DNA from: JAXMCI01 sp046349435
GTDB taxonomy: Bacteria > Pseudomonadota > Alphaproteobacteria > Dongiales > Dongiaceae
Direction of reading: 5' to 3'
Assembly (NCBI GenBank): GCA_046349435.1
Contig: JAXMCI010000013.1
Location: 127,946 to 191,945, forward strand
DNA length: 64,000 nucleotides
The notes under the pieces were generated by a model. The model was not told where the DNA came from and did no database searches. It saw nothing but the letters and a program-made list of their open reading frames with translations. The position numbers were made by a program, and so were the translations under genes. This document shows, in pieces, positions 15,507 through 23,300 of this stretch. Numbering within the stretch: the stretch's first letter is position 1; every line of letters begins with the position of its first letter.

Positions 15507-16908
15507 GCCCTACCTCTTCTACGGCCAGACCAGCTCGCTCTGCGAGAGCTGCCTCGCCGTGGTCCCGGCGAAGATCGCCATCGAGGGCGACGCGGTGTGG
15601 TTCCACAAGCGCTGCCCCGAGCACGGCGCGCAGCGCACGCTGGTGTCGAGCGACGCCGCCTACTGGCGGCGCTGCCGCGACTACCTCAAGCCGGGCGACC
15701 TGCCGCGCCGCTTCCAGAGCCGCACCGAGCATGGCTGCCCCTGGGATTGCGGCCTCTGCCCCGATCACGAGCAGCATAGCTGCCTGGCGCTGATCGAGGT
15801 CAACGAGCACTGCAACCTGGCCTGCCCGGTCTGCTTCGCCGGGTCCTCGCCGGCGGCCACCGGCCAGCGCAGCCTGGCCGAGATCGACACCATGCTCGAC
15901 GCGCTGGTCGAGAGCGAGGGCGAGCCCGACCTGCTGCAGATCAGCGGCGGCGAGCCGACCACCCATCCCGAGATCCTCGAGATCCTGCGCCGCGCCAAGG
16001 CGCGGCCGATCCGCCACCTGATGCTCAACACCAACGGCGTCCGCCTCGCCGCCGACCGCGACTTCGTCGCCCGGCTGGCCGAGCTCGCGCCCGGCTTCGA
16101 GGTCTATCTCCAGTTCGACTCGCTGCAGCGCGGGGCGCTGCAGGCGCTGCGCGGCGCCGACCTCACCCGGGTGCGCCAGCAGGCGCTGGAGAACCTGGAG
16201 CGGGTCGGCCTCGCCACCACCCTGGTGGTGACGGTGAAGAAGGGCGTCAACGACGGCGAGCTCGGCGCCATCGTGCGGCACGCGCTGTCGTGGCGCTGCG
16301 TGCGCGGCATCACCTTCCAGCCGATCCAGGATGCCGGCCGCAACCTGGGCTTCGACAAGGAGCGCGACCGGGTGCTGCTGAGCGACATCCGGCGCACCAT
16401 CGGCGAGACCTCCGGCGTGTTCGGCCTCGACGACATCATCCCGCTGCCCTGCAACCCGGAATCGATCGCCATCGGCTACGGGCTGCGCGACGGGGCGGCG
16501 GTCACCCCGATCACCCGGCTGATCCCGGCCGACGCGCTGGTCGCCGAGGCGCCGAACGCCATCACCTTCGAGCGCCACCCGGCGCTGCGCCGGCGGCTCT
16601 ACGACCTGCTCTCGCTGTCGACCGCCGGCGAGCGCACCGAGGCGCAGCTGCGCGACGTGCTCTGCTGCCTGCCGCGCATCGAGGCGCCGGACAGCCTCGG
16701 CTACGACCGCGTCTTCCGCATCGTCGTCGTGCAGTTCCTCGACCGCTTCAACTTCTGCATCGGCGCGGTGAAGCGCTCCTGCATCCACTTCGTCACGCCG
16801 GCCGGCCGGATCATCCCGTTCGACACCTACAACCTGTTCTACCGCGACGGCATCGACCCGGCGCTGCGCCGGCCGCGGCCGGCGCCTGGCAGGACGGGCC
16901 ATGTCTGA
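15493..16908 (+). CDS. radical SAM protein resembling archaeal tetraether lipid synthase (Tes)
   Basis: 471 residues from a TTG at 15493; the frame is open back to a TTG at 15436, so the start is uncertain. N-terminal cysteine pair LCESC and KRCPEHG, then CPWDCGLCPDH (Cys 82, 86, 89) and the radical SAM motif CNLACPVC (Cys 107, 111, 114), followed by the SAM-binding GGEPT. This arrangement matches the archaeal Tes family (M. jannaschii MJ0619 type), which joins isoprenoid chains by C-C coupling with several iron-sulfur clusters. Overlaps the Lgt-like gene upstream and a small membrane-protein gene downstream. The bacterial function is unknown; lipid-chain coupling is inference. Confidence 0.8.
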   Translation: MRAARPYLFYGQTSSLCESCLAVVPAKIAIEGDAVWFHKRCPEHGAQRTLVSSDAAYWRRCRDYLKPGDLPRRFQSRTEHGCPWDCGLCPDHEQHSCLALIEVNEHCNLACPVCFAGSSPAATGQRSLAEIDTMLDALVESEGEPDLLQISGGEPTTHPEILEILRRAKARPIRHLMLNTNGVRLAADRDFVARLAELAPGFEVYLQFDSLQRGALQALRGADLTRVRQQALENLERVGLATTLVVTVKKGVNDGELGAIVRHALSWRCVRGITFQPIQDAGRNLGFDKERDRVLLSDIRRTIGETSGVFGLDDIIPLPCNPESIAIGYGLRDGAAVTPITRLIPADALVAEAPNAITFERHPALRRRLYDLLSLSTAGERTEAQLRDVLCCLPRIEAPDSLGYDRVFRIVVVQFLDRFNFCIGAVKRSCIHFVTPAGRIIPFDTYNLFYRDGIDPALRRPRPAPGRTGHV

Positions 16909-17221
16909 CCCGCGGCGCGAGCCGATGGAGACGCCGCCCGCCGGGGCGGCGCCGGGACCGGCCGACGGCGAGCCGATCCTGGCCCCGGGCTGGCGGCCGG
17001 GCTGCGGCCTGGCGCTGCTGGCGATCGGCTGGCTGGTGGTCGCGACCTCCGGGCTGTGCACGTTGATCGGCGGCTTCAGCATGGAGGGCAGCAGCGGGCC
17101 GGAGCTGCGCTTCAGCGGCGGCGAGGGCTTCCTCACCGCCCTGGTCTTCGGCGGCCCCTTCATCCTGGGCGGGCTGGTCCTGGCCTGGATCGGCCGGGCA
17201 CTGCGACGGCGTCGCAATTGA
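16901..17221 (+). CDS. small two-helix membrane protein, unknown function
   Basis: 106 residues with a proline-rich N terminus and two hydrophobic segments (LALLAIGWLVVATSGLCTLI and FILGGLVLAWIG) ending in an arginine cluster (RALRRRRN), which suggests a cytoplasmic C terminus. The ATG overlaps the end of the radical SAM gene by 8 bp, so it is part of the same operon and may anchor or assist those membrane/lipid enzymes. Confidence 0.65.
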   Translation: MSDPRREPMETPPAGAAPGPADGEPILAPGWRPGCGLALLAIGWLVVATSGLCTLIGGFSMEGSSGPELRFSGGEGFLTALVFGGPFILGGLVLAWIGRALRRRRN

Positions 17222-17253
17222 AGCGGCACCGTGGGGCTGCTAGAGCAGGTCGC

Positions 17254-18051
17254 ATGCGCATTCCTGCACTGCTCGCGGCGGCCCTGCTCGCGGCGCTCGC
17301 CGCCGCTCCCGCCGGGGCGGCCAGCAAGCCGGCCAAGAAGCCGGCGCCGGCCAGCTCGGATCTCAAGTTCGACTCGGCCAAGGAGTACGGCGCCTGCATG
17401 ACGCTCGCCCGGACCAAGCCGGGTGACGGCTTCGAGAGCGCGCTCGCCTGGCAGTCGCGCGGCGGCGGCGAGGCCGCCGAGCACTGCGCCGCGGTGGCGC
17501 TGATCGAGGCCGGCGAGACCGCCGAGGGCGCCAAGCGGATGGAGGCGCTCGGCACCAGGATGGCCGGGCGGCAGCCGGCGCTCGCCGCCGAGATCCTCGC
17601 CCAGGCCGGCCAGGCCTGGCTGATCGCCGGCGACAGCAAGCGGGCCTATGCGGTGCAGACCGCCGCCCTCAAGCTCGCCCCCAAGGACGTCGACCTGCTG
17701 GTCGACCGCGCCGTGACGCTCGGCCAGGCGAAGAACTACTGGGAGGCGATCGACGACCTCAACCGTGCCCACGACCTCGCGCCCAACCGGGCGGACGTGC
17801 TGGTCTATCGCGGCAGCGCCTACCGCTTCGTCGACAGCCCGGAGCTCGCCATCCAGGACCTCGACCAGGCGATCCAGCTCAACGACCGCAACGCCGAGGC
17901 CTTCCTCGAGCGCGGCATCCTGCGCCGTCTCGCCAATGACAACGACGGCGCGCGGAGCGACTGGATGCGGGCGGTGAACCTGGCCCCGGGCACGCCGACC
18001 GCCGACGCGGCGCAGAAAGACCTCGAGATGCTCGATTTCAAGGCCAACTAG
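17254..18051 (+). CDS. secreted TPR-repeat protein
   Basis: 265 residues. Signal peptide MRIPALLAAALLAALAAAPAGAA followed by a Lys/Pro-rich linker. From about residue 115 there are four tetratricopeptide-like repeats (AWLIAGDSKRAYAVQTAALKLAP; EAIDDLNRAHDLAPNRADVLVYRG; AIQDLDQAIQLNDRNAEAFLERG; GARSDWMRAVNLAPGTP). Likely a periplasmic scaffold. Starts 32 bp after the small membrane-protein gene on the same strand and could be cotranscribed with the lipid operon. Confidence 0.75.
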   Translation: MRIPALLAAALLAALAAAPAGAASKPAKKPAPASSDLKFDSAKEYGACMTLARTKPGDGFESALAWQSRGGGEAAEHCAAVALIEAGETAEGAKRMEALGTRMAGRQPALAAEILAQAGQAWLIAGDSKRAYAVQTAALKLAPKDVDLLVDRAVTLGQAKNYWEAIDDLNRAHDLAPNRADVLVYRGSAYRFVDSPELAIQDLDQAIQLNDRNAEAFLERGILRRLANDNDGARSDWMRAVNLAPGTPTADAAQKDLEMLDFKAN

Positions 18052-18056
18052 GCGGC

Positions 18057-18722
18057 TCAGAAATCGAGGTCGGCGTAGTGCGGCGCCGGGGCGACGCCCG
18101 GCACGACATCGGCGAGCAGCGGCCGGAAGCTCGGCCGTGACTTCACCCGCGCATACCAGTCCTTCGCCTCGGGATGGCGCTCCCAGGGCACGTCGCCGAG
18201 ATAATCGAGCGTCGAAAGCTGCGCGGCGGCCGCGATGTCGGCGAGCGAGAACTGGTCGCCGGCCAGCCAGGTGCGGCGGTCGCTGAGCCAGGCGACGTAG
18301 TCGAGATGCGGCCCGATCGCCGCATGGCCGGCGCGGATCGCCGCCGAATCGGGGCCGCGGCCGGTCAGCCGCCGCAGGATCTTCTGGTCGAGCAGGTTGG
18401 CGGTCACCTCGCGGTGGAACCGGGCCCCGAACCAGCCGACCAGCCGGCGGGTCTCGGCCCGCTGCAGCGCCGTGCGGCCGAGCAGGTCGGGCGCCGGCTG
18501 GGTCTCCTCGAGATACTCGCCGATCGCCCGGCTGTCGGCGATCGCCGCGCCGTCGGGCTCGACCAGCACCGGCAGCTCGCCGACCGGGCTCAGCGCCAGC
18601 AGCGCCGCCCCCGGCTGGCCCGGCCGCTCGGCCTGCAGGGTGAAGTCGAGCGCCTTCTCGCGCAGCACGAGGCGGACCTCGCGGCAGAAGGGATGGAGCG
18701 GGAAGTGATAAAGCAGGAACAT
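18057..18722 (-). CDS. fzlA: FzlA-type glutathione-S-transferase-like FtsZ-binding protein
   Basis: 221 residues with a GST fold: thioredoxin-like N domain (FLLYHFPLHPFCREVRLVLREK), then an all-helical C domain. The C-terminal sequence SRPSFRPLLADVVPG...HYADLDF and the REVTANLLDQKILRRLTG block closely match FzlA, which in Caulobacter binds FtsZ filaments and is needed for constriction. Assigned from remembered family features. No GSH-transferase activity should be assumed. Convergent with the TPR gene, 5 bp between the stops. Confidence 0.85.
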   Translation of the reverse strand: MFLLYHFPLHPFCREVRLVLREKALDFTLQAERPGQPGAALLALSPVGELPVLVEPDGAAIADSRAIGEYLEETQPAPDLLGRTALQRAETRRLVGWFGARFHREVTANLLDQKILRRLTGRGPDSAAIRAGHAAIGPHLDYVAWLSDRRTWLAGDQFSLADIAAAAQLSTLDYLGDVPWERHPEAKDWYARVKSRPSFRPLLADVVPGVAPAPHYADLDF

Positions 18723-18771
18723 GGGGGCGCGATCTAAGCCATAGGAGCCGCGGCGGCAACCGCTGCCGCGA

Positions 18772-18797
18772 GGAACAGCGGCGGCAAGGCCCCGGTT
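18772..18797 (+). promoter_or_regulatory. possible ECF-type promoter upstream of the sigma-factor gene
   Basis: GGAAC (18772-18776), 17 bp spacer, then GGTT (18794-18797), about 80 bp before the GTG of the ECF sigma gene. GGAAC is the common ECF -35 core, but the -10 differs from the EcfG CGTT, so this is only a candidate autoregulatory site. Confidence 0.3.
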
Positions 18798-18878
18798 GCC
18801 TGCCCGGCCCGGCCGCCCCATCATGGCGGCGGCGCCGCGCGCGGCCGGCGCGGGACTCCGGGGGAGGCGCACGCGGTC

Positions 18879-19436
18879 GTGGCGAGCGGGAGCGGCGAGC
18901 CGGCGGAGCAGGCGGACCTGTTGCGCGCCTGCGCCCGCGGCGAGCGGGCGGCGCTCGCCGGCCTCTATCGGGCGACCGCCCCGCAACTATTCGGGCTGGC
19001 GCTGCGTATCCTGAGACGGCGCGATCTGGCCGAGGAGGTGCTGCAGGAGGCCTTTCTCGCCGCCTGGCGCCAGTCCGGCAGGTTCGACGAGGCGCGCGGG
19101 ACGGCGATGGCATGGCTGGCGACGATCGTGCGCAACCGTGCGCTCGACCAGCTGCGGCGCGGCGCCCGCGACCGGCCGCTCGAGCCGGCGGCGATGGAGG
19201 CCTGGGCCGACCCCGCCCCCGGCCCGGCCGAGCGAGCGAGCGACAGCGAATCGGCACGGCGGCTGCGTGCCTGCCTCGAGGAGCTCGAGGAGGGGCCGCG
19301 GCGCAGCCTGCTGCATGCCTACTATGACGGCATGACGCTGGAGGAGGTGGCCGTCCACCTCGCGGCGCCGCTCGGCACGGTCAAGAGCTGGGTGCGGCGC
19401 AGCCTGCAGCGCCTGCGGCGGTGCCTCGAGCGATGA
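18879..19436 (+). CDS. ECF RNA polymerase sigma factor (SigK/RskA-linked type)
   Basis: 185 residues. Region 2 is seen at LFGLALRILRRRDLAEEVLQEAFLAAW with GRFDEARGTAMAWLATIVRNRALDQLRR; region 4 at SLLHAYYDGMTLEEVAVHLAAPLGTVKSWVRRSLQRL. Linker and lengths match ECF factors encoded next to RskA-type anti-sigma factors. GTG start at 18879 with GGGGGAGG upstream. Stop overlaps the anti-sigma ATG (ATGA), so they are translationally coupled. Probable target: surface or envelope genes, possibly the adhesin immediately downstream (inference). Confidence 0.92.
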   Translation: MASGSGEPAEQADLLRACARGERAALAGLYRATAPQLFGLALRILRRRDLAEEVLQEAFLAAWRQSGRFDEARGTAMAWLATIVRNRALDQLRRGARDRPLEPAAMEAWADPAPGPAERASDSESARRLRACLEELEEGPRRSLLHAYYDGMTLEEVAVHLAAPLGTVKSWVRRSLQRLRRCLER

Positions 19437-20167
19437 GATACGACGATCCCCGGCTGCGCGACGAGCTCGCCGCCCAGTACGCGCTCGGCACCCTGCGCGG
19501 CCGGGCGCGGCGCCGCTTGGAGCGGCTGCTCGAGGCCGATGCCGGGCTGCGCGAGCTCACCCGCGACTGGGAGGCCCGGCTCAACGCGCTCGCCGAGCGG
19601 GCCCCGGCCGTGGCCCCGCCGCCCGGCCTCTGGCCGGCGATCGAGCGGCGCCTGCAGGCCGAGACGGCGGATTCCCAGAGGGCGCCGGCCGCGCCGCGCC
19701 CGGGGCGGGCCCGCCTGTGGGGCAGCCTCGCCTTCTGGCGCGGCCTCGGGCTGGCCGCCAGCGCCGCCGCGGCGGCGCTGGCCCTGCTGCTGCTGCGCGC
19801 GCCGGGTCCCGGGCCCGGGCTGCCGGCGCCCGACCATATCGCGGTGCTGACCGACGCCACCGCCCGCCCGGCGCTGCTCGCCAGCATCGACGGCCGCACC
19901 GGCCGGGCGGTGCTGACCCCGCTGCAGATCGGGCCGGTCCCGGCCGACCGGGATCTCGAGCTCTGGGAGATCGGCCCGGCAGCAGCCGCGCCGCGCTCGC
20001 TCGGCCTGCTGCGCGGCACCACCATGGTCCGCCTGCCGGACCCCGCCGACCTCCAGGGCACCCAGCTGGCGGTCAGCCTGGAGCCGGCCGGCGGCTCGCC
20101 GAGCGGGGCGCCGACCGGCCCGGTGCTCTACCAGGGCGCCGTCACCTCGCTTCCCGGCGCCCCCTGA
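19433..20167 (+). CDS. RskA-type anti-sigma factor
   Basis: 244 residues. Cytoplasmic N-terminal anti-sigma domain with YDDPRLRDELAAQYALGTLRGRARRRLERLL, one transmembrane helix near residues 103-122 (LGLAASAAAAALALLLL), and a periplasmic RskA C-terminal domain (HIAVLTDATARPALLASID...ELWEIGP...LPDPADL). It holds the upstream ECF sigma factor at the membrane until released. Coupled to it by a 4-nt ATGA overlap. Followed by 167 bp and then the large surface protein. Confidence 0.9.
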   Translation: MRYDDPRLRDELAAQYALGTLRGRARRRLERLLEADAGLRELTRDWEARLNALAERAPAVAPPPGLWPAIERRLQAETADSQRAPAAPRPGRARLWGSLAFWRGLGLAASAAAAALALLLLRAPGPGPGLPAPDHIAVLTDATARPALLASIDGRTGRAVLTPLQIGPVPADRDLELWEIGPAAAAPRSLGLLRGTTMVRLPDPADLQGTQLAVSLEPAGGSPSGAPTGPVLYQGAVTSLPGAP

Positions 20168-20334
20168 GCTTCGCCTCATGGATCAACCAAGCTGAGCAAT
20201 CATCACGACAAAATCACTGGACGGGCGCTGCGCCAAGACTTGTCGCAGCGTTAAGTTCGGCGTAAGAATTCAAGATGGGGCAAAGTTCTGCGTCGCGGGG
20301 CGCGGCGTGGGGCGGCAGCGCGAAGGGGATCATC

Positions 20335-23300
20335 ATGGGTCAGGTTGCAGGTAGCCGGCTTCGGTCGCGTCTTCTCGTCGGGGCGGCGGCTCTGGCCATC
20401 GGCGCGCCGATTTCGGAGCGTGCCGTGGCGCAGGAGGCCAAGTGGCAGCCCTGGCTGGGCGCCGGCGGTGCCATCGGCACCGAGCAGAGCTTCGGCCAGG
20501 TCGACATGTTCATCCCGGTCTGGCAGGACCAGACCTCGCTGCTGTTCGGCGACCTGCGCGGCACCTTCACCAGCTCGCCGACCCAGGAAGGCAATTTCGG
20601 CCTGGGCTACCGCACCCAGATCGACTCCGACTGGATCATCGGCGGCTACGGCTTCATCGACATCCAGAACAGCCAGAACGACAACCTGTTCTACCAGGGC
20701 TCGCTCGGCGCCGAGGCGATGACGGTCGACTGGGACTTCCGGATCAACGGCTACATCCCCTTCAACGCCGGCGGCCAGAACGTCGGCGACAGCAACGGCG
20801 GCATCCACACCTCGGGCAACAACATCGGCGTCACCCACCGCGAGGAGAAGCCGCTCTACGGCTTCGACGGCGAGGTCGGCTGGCGGCTGCCGATCTTCCC
20901 GGCCGACGGCGACATGGACGTGCGCGCGTTCATCGGCGGCTACTACTTCGCGAACAGCGATGTCGACACCGTCGCCGGGCCCCGCGGCCGGCTCGAGGTC
21001 CGGCTCTACGACCTCGACTTCCTGGGCGTCCAGTCGCGGCTGACCGTCGACGGCGAGGTGCAGTGGGACAGCCCGCGCGGCACCCAGGCCTTCGGCGGGC
21101 TCGAGCTGCGCATCCCGCTCGGCGTGGTCACCGGGACGCCCGGCCCGAAGCTGTCGGCGCTCGACCGGCGCATGGTCGACCGCGTGCAGCGCGACGTCAA
21201 CATCGTCATCCAGAAATACGACAGCGACCCGGAAGACCTGATCGTCGACGGCCTGACGGTGAAGACCCACACCATCGTCTACGCCCAGGCCGGTGCCAAC
21301 GGCAACGGCACCAAGGACAACCCGGCCAGCCTCGAGGACGCGCCGACGATCGCCGCCGCCAAGGGCCAGAACGCGATCATCGTGGTGCGGGGCGACAGCG
21401 GCGATCTCGTCGCCGGCACCGACTTCACCCAGGGGGTGCAGCTGCTGCCCGGCCAGGTGCTGGTGGGCGGTCACGCCAAGGTCGCCGTGCATTCCGCCGA
21501 TGGCGACGTCTCGGCCACCTTCAAGGCGCCGGGCAAGCAGGCGACCCTGGTCGGCACGACCTCGTCGGCCAACATGATCAACCTCGCCACCGAGGCGCAG
21601 AACGGCGTCTTCGGCCTCAACCTCAACGGCGCCTTCTACAACGGCGTCTTCGGGCTCAACAACGAGCGGGTGGTGATCAACTCGAACACGATCACCGGCG
21701 CCAAGAACGACGGCGTCTACCTGTTCCACAACGGGGCGACGCCGGTCACCAGCTCCTTCGTCTGGATCGAGCGGAACACGGTGACGGGGAACGGCGGCGA
21801 CGGCATCGACGTGACCAACGTCGTAACCGAAGGCGTCGCCATCACCCAGACGGTGCAGATCGAGGAGAACACCGCCGACGGCAACTTCTTCGACGGCATC
21901 ATCGTCTACAATCGCGCCGTCTCCTCGGGCTCGGTGATCAGCCAGACCGCGATCATCAACGACAACGTCGCCCGCGGGAACGGCTATGCCGGCATCGCCC
22001 CGGTCAACGGCGCGAGCAGCTTCGGCAGCGTCGTGCAGAACCTGCTGATGGATCCGAACACGGTCGCCTACAACGGCCAGGTCGGCACCTTCGCGGCCGG
22101 CATCTTCGCCTTCAACTTCGCCTATTCCGGCGGCGCCATCACCCAGGCCGCGACGATCTCCGACAACGTCGCGCTCGGCAACACCGGCGCCGGCATCCTG
22201 ATCGGCAACCAGGGCGACCGCGGCGGCGTCGTGAGCCAGACCGTGGCCGTCGACGGCAACGACGCGCGCGGCAACGTCTATGCCGGCATCGACCTGGCCA
22301 ACTTCGCCAGCGGCGGCGGCTCGGTCACCCAGGTCGCCTCGCTGACCGACAACGTCGTCAACTACAACGGCCGGCTGCCGCCGGGCATCCAGGGCAGCGG
22401 CCTGTTCCTCGGCCACCTCGTCGCGACCGGCGGCGTGATCAACCAGACGGTCTCGGTCAACGGCATCACGGCGAACAACAACGCCGGCAACGGCATCGCC
22501 GTCGCCAACACCGGCTACGGCAGCGGCGCCGCGATCAGCCAGAGCGTCTTCATCAGCGGCGCCGTGGCGCGCTACAACAGCAACGGCATCCTGGTCCAGA
22601 ACCGGTTCAACGAAAGCGACGATTCGGGCGCGAGCCTCAGCCAGGTCGTGGCGATCACCGGCAGCCAGATCACCGCCAACTACTATGCCGGCATCGCCGT
22701 GTCGGGCGAGTTCAGCAACGGCACCAACTTCACCCAGTCGCTGGCCATCACCGGCAACCTGATCGCCGGCAACGACTTCGGCGGCGTGATGATCTCCAAC
22801 GCGGTGGTCAACACCATCAGCGGCGGAACCGCCCAGCTGTCGCAGGCGATCGCCATCGACAGCAACACGATCGCCTACAACGGCGGCATCTTCAACGCCA
22901 CCAGCGGCAGCGCCGGCATCACCGGCTACGTCTCCGGCGGCGGCATCCAGATCGTGCTCGAGGCCGACAACTTCGCAAGCAGCGGGAACGTCAACCTCAA
23001 CAGCTCGATCGGCATCACCAACAACCTGATCCGCAACAACTTCGCGGTCGGCGAGTACACCGGCAGCTCGAGCAGCGGCACCTTCACCTTCGGCACCAAC
23101 CTGCTGGTCGAGCGCACCGGCTTCAACGACGCCAACGACGGCACCGTCAACATCAACGGCAACGCGCTCACGATCGCCAACAACACGATCGTCAACCATG
23201 TCTATGGCAGCAGCGCCAGCACGCAGTTCTTCGACGTCATGCTGGTCGACGGGGCGGTCAACGGCACCAGCAGCAACCCGATCACCGGCGGCACCGTCAA

